DNA of 64,000 nucleotides from Bog-756 sp963737625 (GTDB lineage Bacteria > Actinomycetota > Acidimicrobiia > Acidimicrobiales > RAAP-2): positions 1,550,001 through 1,614,000 of the forward strand of contig CAVTTK010000002.1 of the NCBI GenBank assembly GCA_963737625.1, read 5' to 3'. The position numbers and the translations under genes are program-made. Shown here piece after piece: positions 1-9,859 of the stretch (position 1 is the first letter of the stretch; each line of letters begins with the position of its first letter). Below the pieces are notes generated by a model. It was given only the letters and a program-made list of their open reading frames with translations. It ran no database searches and was not told where the DNA came from.

Positions 1-1
1 C

Positions 2-994
2 CCGGAACAGTTGGAAGTCGAACTGACGTGGATCGACGAGCATGTCGGCGACCGGCCCTACGGCGTCGACATCGTCATCCCGGCCAAGTACGAGGGCATG
101 GACGAGATGGACCCGGACAAGCTGGAAGCCCAGATCCGGGGTCTGGTCCCACCCCAGCACAAGGAGTTCGCCATGAAGATCCTGGCCGACCACGGCGTGC
201 CGGAGATCCCCGAGGAGGAGCGCAACTCCAACGGCATGATCGGCTGGACGGCGGCCCATGCCGCCGGTCTGCTCACCGTGGCCCTGCGCCATCCCAATGT
301 GAAGCTCATCGCCAACGCTCTGGGTACCCCCCCGCCGGACGTGGTGGAGCGGGTACAGGGGGCGGGACTGATGATCGGGGCTCTGGCCGGGTCGGTCAAG
401 CACGCCCTGAACCACAAGGCGGCCGGACTCGACTTCATCATCTGCCAGGGCTCCGAGGGCGGAGGCCACACCGGTGACGTGGGCAGCATCGTGCTGTGGC
501 CCGAGGTCATCGACGCCGTGGCCCCGATCCCGGTACTGGCCGCCGGCGGCGTGGGCAGTGGCCGCCAGATGGCCGCGGCCCTGGCCCTCGGGGCCCAGGG
601 TGTGTGGTCGGGGACGTTGTGGCTGACCGTCGAGGAAGCGGACATCCCGCCCAAGCAGATGGAGACCTACTTGGCCGCCTCCAGCCGCGACACCGTGCGG
701 TCACGGTCCTTCACCGGCAAGCCCTGCCGCATGCTGAAGAACGACTGGACCGATGCCTGGGAGGCCGAGGACACTCCCGATCCCCTACCCATGCCCCTGC
801 AGATGATGGTGGCCATCGAGGCCGTGTCCCGGGGTCATCGCTATCCCGAGGCGGCCAAGGACGTGAACTTCAATCCCTGTGGCCAGGTCATCGGCCGGGC
901 CACGTCTGTGAGGAAGGCCAAGGACGTGGTCTTCTCCATGGTCGAGGAGTACGTGGAGGCCACCGAGAGGATGCAGGCCGGCCTCACTGTGTGA
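2..994 (+). CDS. Nitronate monooxygenase-like flavoprotein (5' partial)
   Basis: The reading frame is open to the left edge, so the N-terminus lies outside the window. The visible part is the C-terminal three quarters of a TIM-barrel FMN enzyme of the nitronate monooxygenase / 2-nitropropane dioxygenase family. Family marks are GSEGGGHTGD, the FMN-phosphate loop AAGGVGSG and the following GAQGVWSGT. Family members oxidise alkyl nitronates with FMN and O2, and the enoyl-ACP reductase FabK is a relative. The substrate cannot be told from sequence. It ends 97 bp before a rightward ABC ATPase gene, with no sign of coupling. Confidence 0.85.
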   Translation, partial: PEQLEVELTWIDEHVGDRPYGVDIVIPAKYEGMDEMDPDKLEAQIRGLVPPQHKEFAMKILADHGVPEIPEEERNSNGMIGWTAAHAAGLLTVALRHPNVKLIANALGTPPPDVVERVQGAGLMIGALAGSVKHALNHKAAGLDFIICQGSEGGGHTGDVGSIVLWPEVIDAVAPIPVLAAGGVGSGRQMAAALALGAQGVWSGTLWLTVEEADIPPKQMETYLAASSRDTVRSRSFTGKPCRMLKNDWTDAWEAEDTPDPLPMPLQMMVAIEAVSRGHRYPEAAKDVNFNPCGQVIGRATSVRKAKDVVFSMVEEYVEATERMQAGLTV

Positions 995-1090
995 CGGCCA
1001 GTGTGGCGGCGTCACTGCGTGACGGCCTCACCGGCTACGGCCCGGTGGGGGGCATCCCAAGCCCGGAGGGGTCCCGGGTACACTCCGGTG

Positions 1091-3214
1091 ATGGCGCCGG
1101 TCCTACAGGTGGAGAACCTGAGCACCGAATTCCGCATGCGGACATCCTCGGTGGTGGCCGTCGACGGCATCTCCTTGGAGGTGGGTGAGGGCGAGTGCGT
1201 CGGTGTGGTGGGCGAGTCCGGATGCGGCAAGAGCACGACCGGGCTCTCCATCATGCGGCTGCTCCCCAACAACGGCCATATCACCGGCGGCTCGGTCACC
1301 CTGCTCGGCCGGGACCTGGCCGCGCTCGACGAGAAGGAGATGCGCCAGGTCCGAGGGGACGAGGTGGCCCTCATTCCCCAGGACCCCATGACGTCGCTCA
1401 ATCCCACCATGACCATCGGTAGACAGATCGCCGAGGGGGTCCGGCTGCACCGCAATGTGTCGCGCCAAGAGGCCCACAGCCGGGCCCTCGAGGTACTCCG
1501 CCTGGTCGAGATGCCCCAGCCCGCCGAACGGCTCACGCAGTATCCCTACGAGCTCTCCGGCGGCCTGCGCCAGCGGGTGATGATCGCCATGGCCCTGGCC
1601 TGCGAGCCCAAGCTGCTGATCGCCGACGAGCCCACAACGGCCCTCGACGTGACCATCCAGGCCCAGATCCTCGACCTCATCGATGAGCTCCGCCAGAGGT
1701 TGGCCATGGCCGTGATCCTGATCACCCACGACATGGGGGTCATCGCCGGTCGGACCGACCGCGTCATCGTCATGTACGCCGGCAAAGTAGCCGAGGAGGC
1801 CGAGACCGGCGAGCTGTTCAACCGCATCCGCCATCCCTACTCCGAAGCCCTCCTGGCCTCGGTGCCCACGCTGGACCAGAGCCAGGACCAGCGCCTGGCC
1901 TCCATCCCCGGCCTGCCGCCCGACCTATCCCAGACCATCACCAACTGTCGGTTCGCACCCCGGTGCCAGTACGCCACCGAACAGTGCCGGATCGAGGACC
2001 CCCCTCTGGTCGATACCAATGACGGTGGCCATCTGGTCCACCGCTATGCCTGCTTCCACCCCGTGGAGCCGGAGCCCCGATCCGACCAGGAGCAGTCGGT
2101 CGGGCCGGTGGAGCCGGGCGCCACCTCGCTCGCTCCCGTGGGGTTGTCATCCGCCCAGGCGCGACGCCGCGACACGCTCACCCTGGCCGGGTCCATCCTC
2201 GAGGTACGTGATCTGGTCAAGGAGTTCCCGGTCATGTCCGGGGCCGTATTCCGGCGGCAGGTTGCCAGCGTCAAAGCGGTCTCGGGGGTGACCTTCGACA
2301 TCCGTAGGGGTGAGACGTTCGGTCTGGTCGGCGAGTCCGGCTGTGGCAAGACAACGGTGGGTCGACTCCTCGTCTCCCTTGACCGGGCGACGTCGGGGAC
2401 CATCCGGTTCGAAGGAGACGAGATGTCGGCCCTGGCCGGGACCGATCTTCGCAACCGCCGACGGGACCTGCAGCTGATGTTCCAGGACCCCTACGCATCG
2501 CTCGACCCGCGCATGCGGGTGGGGACGATCATCCGTGAGCCGCTGAAGGTTCATGGGGTCGGCTCCCGGGCGCAACAGGAGGAGAAGGTCGGCACCCTCC
2601 TCGATGAGGTCGGGTTGAGCCGGACCTCGACGGACCGGTACCCCCATGAGTTCTCCGGCGGTCAACGTCAACGCATCGGCCTGGCCCGCGCCCTGGCCCT
2701 CGATCCCAAGATGATCGTGGCCGACGAGCCGGTATCGGCCTTGGACGTGTCCATCCAGGCCCAGATCCTCAATCTCATGAAAGACCTCCAGGGCCGCCAC
2801 AACCTGACCTACGTGATGATCTCCCACGATCTGGCTGTCGTCCGCTACATGGCCGACACCATCGGCGTCATGTACCTGGGGAAGATCGTGGAACTGGGCC
2901 CGGCTGCCGAGATCTACGCCCGGCCGGCCCACCACTACACCCGGGGCCTGCTCGACGCGGTGCCGGTGGCCGATGTCGAGACAGCCCGGACCAAGGCGCG
3001 CGGCGAGACGACGGTCAAGGGCGAGCTTCCGTCGTCCATCAACCCACCGTCGGGCTGTCGGTTCCGTACCCGGTGTCCGGCGGCCCAGGAAATCTGTGCC
3101 GAGGTGGAACCACCGATGACCGACTTCGGGAGCGGCCATGTGGCCGCCTGTCACTTCCCACTCGAGACCCCCGTAGCCCTGTCCACCGCGGACTCCGCCT
3201 CCGCCACGGACTGA
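1091..3214 (+). CDS. Fused double ATPase subunit of a dipeptide/oligopeptide/nickel-type ABC importer
   Basis: A 707-residue protein carries two complete ABC ATPase domains in tandem, a DppD-like half and a DppF-like half. Walker A GESGCGKST is at about 41-49 and GESGCGKTT at about 414-422. The ABC signatures are LSGGLRQRV (about 154) and FSGGQRQRI (about 520). Each half ends in the Cys-bearing C-terminal extension of oligopeptide ATPases (CRFAPRC and CRFRTRC). I chose ATG 1091, where similarity begins, over an upstream GTG at 1001. The permeases and binding protein are on the opposite strand, converging 19 bp downstream, so the importer is split over two transcription units. Substrate is unknown. 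Confidence 0.9.
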   Translation: MAPVLQVENLSTEFRMRTSSVVAVDGISLEVGEGECVGVVGESGCGKSTTGLSIMRLLPNNGHITGGSVTLLGRDLAALDEKEMRQVRGDEVALIPQDPMTSLNPTMTIGRQIAEGVRLHRNVSRQEAHSRALEVLRLVEMPQPAERLTQYPYELSGGLRQRVMIAMALACEPKLLIADEPTTALDVTIQAQILDLIDELRQRLAMAVILITHDMGVIAGRTDRVIVMYAGKVAEEAETGELFNRIRHPYSEALLASVPTLDQSQDQRLASIPGLPPDLSQTITNCRFAPRCQYATEQCRIEDPPLVDTNDGGHLVHRYACFHPVEPEPRSDQEQSVGPVEPGATSLAPVGLSSAQARRRDTLTLAGSILEVRDLVKEFPVMSGAVFRRQVASVKAVSGVTFDIRRGETFGLVGESGCGKTTVGRLLVSLDRATSGTIRFEGDEMSALAGTDLRNRRRDLQLMFQDPYASLDPRMRVGTIIREPLKVHGVGSRAQQEEKVGTLLDEVGLSRTSTDRYPHEFSGGQRQRIGLARALALDPKMIVADEPVSALDVSIQAQILNLMKDLQGRHNLTYVMISHDLAVVRYMADTIGVMYLGKIVELGPAAEIYARPAHHYTRGLLDAVPVADVETARTKARGETTVKGELPSSINPPSGCRFRTRCPAAQEICAEVEPPMTDFGSGHVAACHFPLETPVALSTADSASATD

Positions 3215-3233
3215 GCCACGCCGAGCGGTCGCG

Positions 3234-4244
3234 TCAGCGCTGCTGCAGCCGGACCTCCAGAGAGTCGCGCAAGGCGTCACCCACGTAGTTGAAGGCCACC
3301 ACGACCAGAACGATGCACAGCCCGGCGGGGTAGATCTGCCACCAGTAGCCGTTGCCCGCCGCATCGACACCGTTGGACAGCATGGTTCCCCAGTCGGTCT
3401 GAGGCGCGGGGACACCCAGCCCCAGGAAGCCCAGGGCGGCCAGCAAGAGGATCGAGTCGGCGACCTGGAAGGTGGCGAAGACCACGATGGTCCCGACCGA
3501 GTTGGGGATGATGTGTCGGCCGATGATGCGGGACCGGCTACCGCCCATGACCCGGACGGCCTGGACATATTCGCGGTTGCGCAGGGACAGGGTCTCCCCA
3601 CGGATGAGCCGGGCCGGAATGAGCCAGCTGACAAAGGCGATGACCACGATGAGCAGAGCCTCGGACTGGTGGTAGATGGTGACCAGGGCTATGAGGAGGA
3701 AGAGCACGGGGATGGACAGGAAGACGTCCACGATGCGCATGGCCAGCGAGTCGAACCAGTTCCCAAAGAATCCGGACATGGCCCCGTACAGGGTGCCGAA
3801 CACCGTGGCCACCAGGGCTGAGGCGAACCCGACAATGAGGGAGGCCTGCCCGGCGTACATGAGCCGACCGAGGATGTTGAAGCCCGACTGGTCGGTGCCC
3901 AGCGGATTGCCGTTGCCCGGTGGGGCGTTATCGGTGGAGTTCTGCAGGGCCAGCTGGGTGTTGGTCTGATTGGTCGGGTACAGGTGGGGGCCGACGAAGC
4001 AGAAGAGTACGAAGAACACGATCACCCCGAGGCCCACCACGGCCAGCTTGTTCTCACGGAATACCCGGGACATCTGGCGGAACACGCCGCCGGTGGTCCT
4101 CGATTCGCCCCCTTCGGGCGCCAGGGGGACATCCTGGCCCAGCACGCCGCCGGTCATGGTGGGACCGTGCCCGATGGGCAGCGCCGTCCGGTCCTCCTCG
4201 TCGTTGAAGACTGGATCGAGATGGACGTCTTCGGGATCGCTCAT
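3234..4244 (-). CDS. ABC importer permease, DppC/OppC type
   Basis: A 336-residue integral membrane subunit of a peptide/nickel-class importer. A polar cytoplasmic N-terminus of about 65 residues precedes the first membrane helix, as in OppC-type permeases. The cytoplasmic coupling (EAA) loop reads EYVQAVRVMGGSRSRIIGRH. It is the last gene of the leftward operon binding protein - DppB-like - DppC-like and starts 1 bp after the stop of the DppB-like gene. It should pair with the fused ATPase that converges from 1091-3214. Confidence 0.9.
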   Translation of the reverse strand: MSDPEDVHLDPVFNDEEDRTALPIGHGPTMTGGVLGQDVPLAPEGGESRTTGGVFRQMSRVFRENKLAVVGLGVIVFFVLFCFVGPHLYPTNQTNTQLALQNSTDNAPPGNGNPLGTDQSGFNILGRLMYAGQASLIVGFASALVATVFGTLYGAMSGFFGNWFDSLAMRIVDVFLSIPVLFLLIALVTIYHQSEALLIVVIAFVSWLIPARLIRGETLSLRNREYVQAVRVMGGSRSRIIGRHIIPNSVGTIVVFATFQVADSILLLAALGFLGLGVPAPQTDWGTMLSNGVDAAGNGYWWQIYPAGLCIVLVVVAFNYVGDALRDSLEVRLQQR

Positions 4245-4245
4245 G

Positions 4246-5202
4246 TCACTCCCCTCCCAGCCTGATCCGGGGATCGGCCACGGCGTACAGGATGTCGGCC
4301 ATCAGCGATCCGATCACCGTGGCCACCGTGATCACCAACGTGGTGCCGAGCACCACCGGGATGTCGTCGTTGAACGCCGACTGGACGGTGAGCAGTCCCA
4401 TGCCCGGGTAGTTGAAGACGTTCTCCACGATGAGGGCACCGCTGACGATGGCCGGGAGAGACAGTCCGAGCAGGGTGATCAACGGGATGAGGGCGTTACG
4501 GAGGGCGTGCCCGTAGAGCACGCGTCGGTTGCCCGCCCCTTTGGCCCGGGCCGTCCGGATGTAGTCCTCGGCCAGGGCGTCCATCATCGACGACCGCATG
4601 TACCGGCTGAACGAGGCCACGGTGGTGGCGGCCAGGGTGACTACGGGGAGGACGAAGGCCCGGGGGTCGGTGAACACGGCCCAGGCCGAAGCGTCCGAGG
4701 GGGGTGACACCGGAAACCAGTGCAGGTCGAAGGCGAACCAGATGATCAACAGGGTGCCCAACAGGAAGTCGGGCATGGCGTAGAGGAAGAACGAGGTCCC
4801 GGTCAGGACATAGTCGATGGGCTTGTTCCGTCGGACCACCTGCAGGATGCCGAGAGGAATGGCGATGACCACAGCGATGAGTACCGACGCCCCGACCAGC
4901 GTCAGGGTCTTGGGGAGGCGCTGACCGATAACCTGGCGTACCCCCTCGTTGTACTTGAAGGAGTAGCCCAGATTGAGGTGGGCGAAGATCCCCTCGACGT
5001 ACCGCCAGAACTGAAGGTACAGCGGGGCGTCGAGACCGTTCAGCCGGTTGAAGCGGGCGATGTTGACGGGCGTGGCTTTGGGTCCCAGGACCGCCTTGGC
5101 CTCGCCCCCGGGGATCAGCTTGGCCAGCACGAACGTGATCAGGATGACGCCCAGGATGACGACGAGGGCCTGACCGATCCGCCGGAGAAGGAATCCGGTC
5201 AT
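4246..5202 (-). CDS. ABC importer permease, DppB/OppB type
   Basis: A 318-residue permease with the family's N-terminal helix (RRIGQALVVILGVILITFVL), a long extracytoplasmic segment, and the coupling loop DYIRTARAKGAGNRRVLYGH. The start is ATG 5202. It lies between the solute-binding protein gene (151-bp gap upstream) and the DppC-like gene (1-bp gap downstream). Together the two permeases form the membrane channel of the importer. Confidence 0.9.
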   Translation of the reverse strand: MTGFLLRRIGQALVVILGVILITFVLAKLIPGGEAKAVLGPKATPVNIARFNRLNGLDAPLYLQFWRYVEGIFAHLNLGYSFKYNEGVRQVIGQRLPKTLTLVGASVLIAVVIAIPLGILQVVRRNKPIDYVLTGTSFFLYAMPDFLLGTLLIIWFAFDLHWFPVSPPSDASAWAVFTDPRAFVLPVVTLAATTVASFSRYMRSSMMDALAEDYIRTARAKGAGNRRVLYGHALRNALIPLITLLGLSLPAIVSGALIVENVFNYPGMGLLTVQSAFNDDIPVVLGTTLVITVATVIGSLMADILYAVADPRIRLGGE

Positions 5203-5353
5203 CGCCTGTCAACCATGGGGTCCATCCTCCCTACGGAAGCAGTGTGGCGCAGGGACACGACCCGATTACGGAGCGTACGTCGCGAGTCCTCAGACCCATC
5301 AGCAACCGTCCAGCGGGCCCCGGCCGACAGAGCCATCGGTCAGGACCCGTCGG

Positions 5354-7201
5354 TCAGTACCGCCAGTTCTCCGGCGTGATGTTCTGGAGCGGGTTCTGGG
5401 GCAGGACTCCGGTCAGGCCTTTCTGGATCTCGGTGAGGGTCGTGACCTGGTTGGGCTGCCAGACGCCGGGAAGCTGCTCGGCCAGGTAGTTCTCGTACTG
5501 GGTGAGCGGCGTCTGGGTCACGTTGGTGGCCAGGATGTTGGCGTCGTTGGTGGTGTCGGAGTAGCTCCCCGAGTTGGAGCCGGCCCCGGTCTGGAAGATC
5601 GACTCCCCGGTCGGGTAGAAGTCGGGGGCGAAGATCCAGCCGGCGCCCCAGTTCTGCATCTGCCATGCGCACGACTTGCACGGCACGGCGATGCCGATCA
5701 CGGTGTTGAACGACGCCTGGGACAGGTTGACGTTGATCCCCGCCTGGGCCCAGGAGGACTTCTCCGCATTCATCAACTGGGTCGTCGTGGCCGTGCCGCT
5801 GGCGAACTGAAGATTGAAGGAGAGCTTGGCTCCGGACGGGATACCGGCCCCGCACTGATTGGCCGCCGTGCCTGGTGATGTGCAGGTGGAGGTACCGCCG
5901 GGAACGACCTTCCACCCGTGGTCCTTGAGCAGCGCGATGGCGGTCGTGGGGTTGTACTTGTACGGGTTGTCCTGCACCTCCTGGGACACGAACGAGTTGG
6001 CCGGGGTCACCGGGACCGGACCGTACGTGCCCACGCCGTAGCCCTTGTAGATCTTCTTGATGTACAGCGGCTGGTCGACCAGGTACTGGAACGCTTGGCG
6101 GAAATAGAGCTGGTTGAAGATCTTGCCGGGTGTCCCTTTGGAATGGAAGTTGTAGGGGAAGTAGTTGATGGACCACGTGTACAGCGGATCCATGGTGAAG
6201 TTGCTCAGGCGTGGGTTATTGGGCCCGGCTTTCAGGGCATTGGTGGTGGGCTTGGTGACATCCTGCAGCGGCAGGTAGCCCACATTGACCTTGCCGCCGA
6301 CCAGAGCGTTGAACTCGGCGTCGTCGGTGGTGAAGGGCAGCTCAATAAACTTCGAGATCGTGGGCTTGATGGGACCCGAATAGGTGGGGTTGGGTACGAA
6401 GGTCACATTGCCCGAGGCATCGAACTTGCTCAGCGTCCACGGCCCGTCAACCACATGCCAGATGGGATTGGTGGCGTACGTGGACAGGGAGCTCTTGGAC
6501 TGCTGGGCCAAGAAGGTGTAGACGGCCTTGCACTGCTTGTCGACCGTGCCGTAAGCCCCGGCGGCACAGCCTCCCGAGTTGGGTGCTCCGCCCTTGGACG
6601 TGATGTCCCAGGCGTTGGGCATGGGGGTGATCTGGGACAGCTCGTTATAGGTGAACCAGTAGGTGTTGACCGGACCGGTGAGGTTGATCGTCAGCTGGGT
6701 GGGGCTGTTCACGGTGATCGAGGCGACGTCGTCCGGCAGGGCCCCCGAGGAGTAGCCGGCCCAGTTGGCCTTCTCGGCGTGGAGCATGTTCATCCAGAAC
6801 ATGACGTTCTGCGCGGTGACCGTCTCGCCGTTCGACCACTTGTAGGGATCCAGATTAACGACGACGGACTTGCTGTCAGTGGCGTAGGTCGGATTCTGGG
6901 CCAAGGAGATCGACAGATTGAGGTTGGGGGTTGTGCCATTGCCGAACCAGTACAGCGGCCGGTACATCAGGTCCTGGAAGGTGGAGATGTTGTAGACGCT
7001 GAAGTACGCCAGGCTCATGAACGGGAAGATGTAGTTGGGCGGCGTCTGAGGGAGTTCCGCATACGTCACCGTCGTGGGGGTGGCGGCACCACTCACCGAG
7101 GCCGGCGCCAGAGCCAGTGTGGCCGCAAACATTGCCACGACCGCCACGCCTACTCCCACGAGGCGTCGAAGTCTTCCCGCCAGTCCCATGCCTGCACCCA
7201 T
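5354..7201 (-). CDS. Periplasmic-type solute-binding protein of ABC importer (family 5)
   Basis: About 615 residues, of the SBP_bac_5 (DppA/OppA) family. A Sec signal (arginines, then a hydrophobic stretch ending ALAPASVSGA) is followed by the family's YAELPQTPPN opening, VVVNLDPYKWSNGETVTAQN and a C-terminal lobe. There is no lipobox cysteine, which is unusual for a monoderm where such proteins are normally lipoproteins. ATG 7201 and ATG 7189 are both possible starts. The gene leads the operon with the two permeases, and it presumably captures a peptide or peptide-like ligand. Confidence 0.88.
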   Translation of the reverse strand: MGAGMGLAGRLRRLVGVGVAVVAMFAATLALAPASVSGAATPTTVTYAELPQTPPNYIFPFMSLAYFSVYNISTFQDLMYRPLYWFGNGTTPNLNLSISLAQNPTYATDSKSVVVNLDPYKWSNGETVTAQNVMFWMNMLHAEKANWAGYSSGALPDDVASITVNSPTQLTINLTGPVNTYWFTYNELSQITPMPNAWDITSKGGAPNSGGCAAGAYGTVDKQCKAVYTFLAQQSKSSLSTYATNPIWHVVDGPWTLSKFDASGNVTFVPNPTYSGPIKPTISKFIELPFTTDDAEFNALVGGKVNVGYLPLQDVTKPTTNALKAGPNNPRLSNFTMDPLYTWSINYFPYNFHSKGTPGKIFNQLYFRQAFQYLVDQPLYIKKIYKGYGVGTYGPVPVTPANSFVSQEVQDNPYKYNPTTAIALLKDHGWKVVPGGTSTCTSPGTAANQCGAGIPSGAKLSFNLQFASGTATTTQLMNAEKSSWAQAGINVNLSQASFNTVIGIAVPCKSCAWQMQNWGAGWIFAPDFYPTGESIFQTGAGSNSGSYSDTTNDANILATNVTQTPLTQYENYLAEQLPGVWQPNQVTTLTEIQKGLTGVLPQNPLQNITPENWRY

Positions 7202-7207
7202 GTCCAC

Positions 7208-7648
7208 ACCCGTCCTTCTCCGGCGGCCTCGACGGCCGCTCTCGAACTGCCTATGCCTACCCGCCAGTAACCACGAACCGTAACGTACGAATAGCGAACA
7301 TGCCGGTTCAGCAAGTCACCGTAACATCATGTTCACCGTCGTGAGCCTACGAATGGCGGGGTGAGACGGGTCCTGTACCCTCAGTTTCACGAGCCAACTC
7401 CATGACTCTCTGCGGAATCCGGAACCGGCCTCTCCTCGAGAGGGGCTTTGGCGGACCCGTCGAACCCCGGGCCCCTTCAGACGGCCTCCGGTACCGGTCG
7501 ACGCCAGAAGGGGTCGGGACGCAGGGTTCCGACGCCGGCGCATTCTGGATACTGTGCGTCGAAGCTGGTGAGATCGGTGTTGTCTCGCACGGCTCCGTGT
7601 CATGCGGCACCCTTCAGAGACCACTGCTGCCGCTGCCGGGAGGTCGGA
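7208..7648. other. Gene-free stretch upstream of the binding-protein operon
   Basis: No convincing gene is seen in these roughly 440 bp. The stretch closest to the importer operon is AT-richer. On the minus strand it has a possible promoter, TTGCTG (7314-7309) with TATTCG (7293-7288), at a short 15-bp spacing. A small stem, CCTCTC / GAGAGG (7429-7443), lies below the end of the acetyltransferase gene and could help stop its transcription, although no T-run follows. Both are weak calls. Confidence 0.35.
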
Positions 7649-8440
7649 TCAGACGGCGGGCGATGACAGTCCCCACTGACCTTCGACGATGGTGAACCCC
7701 ACGGACTGATAGAGGTGGGCGGCAGGGCCGTCCCGATCGGCGACGATGACCAGCAGGTCAGCACCGAACTGCTCCGCGCCGTACGACCCGGCTCGAGTCA
7801 GGAGGGCGGAGGCATAGCCCCGACCTCGGAAGTCAGGGTGCGTGCCCACGTTCTGGTAGCGGGCCACACCCTGCCCGTCCGACGCGATCCCCACGACGGA
7901 GCGAAGCCGGCCCTCGGAGAAGGCGCCGACGTACACCGCGTGACGCTCCTCCACCAGCCTCCTTGCTTCGTCCGTGTTTCGTTCGAGGAATTCGCGGTAT
8001 CCACGAGGAGCAGCGTCCCCGACCTCCAGGGCCTGCTGGAGGAGCAACTCCTGGTGCCAGTCGTCGACGGAACTCAGCGTCCGGATCGTCAGAGCCCCGT
8101 CGGCCGGTCCGGTCTCGGGGGGTTGGGTGGCCGTCATCACCAGGCTGACCTCGACCTCCAGCCCCATGGACGACGGAATGTCGTACGGCTCGGGTAGCTC
8201 GGCCTCATCGATCCCGAACGCCACGTGGTTCGCTTCCGGGAACTCCTCGGCGAACAGCGCACTCCACTCCTCCAGGTCACTCCCGGTCGGTGGGTCCGGC
8301 CACAGCAGGAAGTTGCCCCAGTGAAACCACGGATTGTCGGGCGTACGCACCACAGCGAACCGCTTCCGCTCGATGATGGACGAACCAGCCAGTCGCCGGA
8401 CCATCAGGTCGGTGCGGTATCCCAGGGACCGGACTTCCAC
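7649..8440 (-). CDS. GNAT family N-acetyltransferase
   Basis: 263 residues from GTG 8440. The C-terminal half carries the acetyl-CoA binding pattern RYQNVGTHPDFRGRGYASAL and the closing HLYQSVGFTIVEGQW. The N-terminal half (RSLGYRTDLMVRRL, VVRTPDNPWFHWGNFLL) is typical of a two-part GNAT subfamily in actinobacteria. The frame is open further upstream, but the GTG is supported by a TACGTT hexamer 7 nt before it, fitting a leaderless transcript, and by where similarity begins. It is divergent from the DedA-like gene at 8492. The acetyl acceptor is unknown. Confidence 0.85.
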   Translation of the reverse strand: MEVRSLGYRTDLMVRRLAGSSIIERKRFAVVRTPDNPWFHWGNFLLWPDPPTGSDLEEWSALFAEEFPEANHVAFGIDEAELPEPYDIPSSMGLEVEVSLVMTATQPPETGPADGALTIRTLSSVDDWHQELLLQQALEVGDAAPRGYREFLERNTDEARRLVEERHAVYVGAFSEGRLRSVVGIASDGQGVARYQNVGTHPDFRGRGYASALLTRAGSYGAEQFGADLLVIVADRDGPAAHLYQSVGFTIVEGQWGLSSPAV

Positions 8441-8491
8441 GTCGGGCAACGTACCCCGCTCCGTGGCCCCGGGTAGGGTCCCTTCACGCCG

Positions 8492-9082
8492 ATGCAGTAC
8501 GTCGCTCTCTTCTTCATTGTGCTCGGGGTGAACCTGCTCCCGGCCTTCGGCCCACCCACCTGGACCATCCTGGTCTTCGCCCGCCTCAACTGGCAGCTGA
8601 ACCCGGTCGCCCTCGTGGTACTGGGGGCCATCGCCGCGGCCACCGGACGGTATCTGCTGGCCCTCGGTGCCCGTCGCTTCCGCGGACACCTCAGCGACAA
8701 GCGCCGGGAGAATCTGGCTGCGGCCAGCGAGGCCCTCCTCCACCGACGGGGCAGTGTGATCGCCACGCTGGCCTTCTTCGCCGTCTCCCCGCTCCCCTCC
8801 GCCCAGCTCTTCGTGGCCGCAGGACTGCTGGACATGGAGCTCATCCCCCTGACCCTGGCCTTTCTGGTCGGGCGGCTGGTCAGCTATTCGCTGTACCTTT
8901 CGGCCGCGTCCCTGGCCGAGCGCCACTTCGGCAACGTGTTGGGGCGGATCTTCGGCTCTCCCTGGTCTATCGGCATCCAACTGGTCCTCCTCGCCGCCGT
9001 GTCCGTCCTTCCCTTCATCAACTGGAAGGACATCCTCGAAAAACGGGCGGCCAAGCGGGCCCGAAAGGCGTCCGACCCGTAG
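8492..9082 (+). CDS. Small DedA/VTT-like membrane protein
   Basis: 196 residues, mostly hydrophobic, with about five predicted membrane segments and a basic C-terminal tail (EKRAAKRARKASDP). The central AVSPLPSAQLFVAAGLLDM resembles the re-entrant core of DedA/VTT-fold (SNARE-associated) proteins, where a PLPS/PGS-type loop is common. DedA-family proteins act in lipid or ion flipping across the membrane. No key acidic residue is clear, so the family call is tentative. It may simply be an uncharacterised membrane protein. Confidence 0.55.
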   Translation: MQYVALFFIVLGVNLLPAFGPPTWTILVFARLNWQLNPVALVVLGAIAAATGRYLLALGARRFRGHLSDKRRENLAAASEALLHRRGSVIATLAFFAVSPLPSAQLFVAAGLLDMELIPLTLAFLVGRLVSYSLYLSAASLAERHFGNVLGRIFGSPWSIGIQLVLLAAVSVLPFINWKDILEKRAAKRARKASDP

Positions 9083-9235
9083 GCCGGAGGCGTGGCTGCT
9101 CTCGCCTCTAGTGCCCCGCAAGGCACAGCCATCGCCCTATTTCCTATTTTGCCCATCGGGTTACACTGGTACGGTGATGGGGCCCATTCCTACCGACAGA
9201 CCGGTCCATCCGGTCCGATACCAGGGAGATCTGCC

Positions 9236-9814
9236 ATGACCGTTCTCGAAGAAGTGCTCGCGGCCAACGAGGCCTACGCCGCCTCGTTTGGCGAGAAGTC
9301 CGAGTTGGCCCTGCCCCCCGCCCGCGGATTCGCCATCCTCACCTGCATGGATGCCAGACTGGACCCGGCCCAGTACGCCGGCCTCAGCGAGGGTGATGCC
9401 CACGTGATCCGCAATGCCGGCGGTCGGGCCAGCGACGATGCCATCCGCTCCTTGGTCATCTCCTACAAACTTCTGGGTACGGCGGAGTGGTTCGTCATCC
9501 ACCACACCAATTGCGGAATGGAATTCTTCACCGACGAGGTCATGAGGGACCTGTTGGCCAGCAGCCTGGACACGGCTGCCCTGGGCGAGGACGGATTCCA
9601 TGACGTCGGAGCCGGACCGGGATCGTCCGAAGCCCGCTACATCGACTGGCTGACCATCAGCGACAACGCCCGGAGCGTGGCCGAGGATGTGGGCCGCATC
9701 CGCTCTCACCCCCTGGTACCCGGGCGAATCCCCATCTACGGCTACATCTACGACGTCACCACCGGACGGCTCGTGGAAGTACCCGAAGCCACCAAGGCCG
9801 GACTGCCGCTCTGA
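9236..9814 (+). CDS. Beta-class carbonic anhydrase
   Basis: 192 residues from ATG 9236, preceded by an AGGGAG ribosome binding site at about 9223. The family's zinc site is complete: C37, D39 and R41 in CMDAR, then H90 and C93 in HHTNC. The Asp-Arg dyad next to the first Cys is the catalytic pair. The enzyme interconverts CO2 and bicarbonate in the cytoplasm. It is of the short type without long N- or C-terminal extensions. It stands alone between the DedA-like gene and the oppositely oriented amidase. Confidence 0.92.
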   Translation: MTVLEEVLAANEAYAASFGEKSELALPPARGFAILTCMDARLDPAQYAGLSEGDAHVIRNAGGRASDDAIRSLVISYKLLGTAEWFVIHHTNCGMEFFTDEVMRDLLASSLDTAALGEDGFHDVGAGPGSSEARYIDWLTISDNARSVAEDVGRIRSHPLVPGRIPIYGYIYDVTTGRLVEVPEATKAGLPL

Positions 9815-9859
9815 ACAGGCAGCGCCACGCCGGCGCCGGTTGTCCACCCCGACACCGGG

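Noticed and set aside
2147..3634. Long leftward frame across the fused ATPase
   Set aside because: It lies antisense to strongly conserved ABC motifs and crosses into the permease gene; it is a GC-rich shadow.
8441..9121. N-terminal extension of the acetyltransferase frame
   Set aside because: It runs antisense to the DedA-like gene, is low-complexity, and similarity starts only at about 8440.
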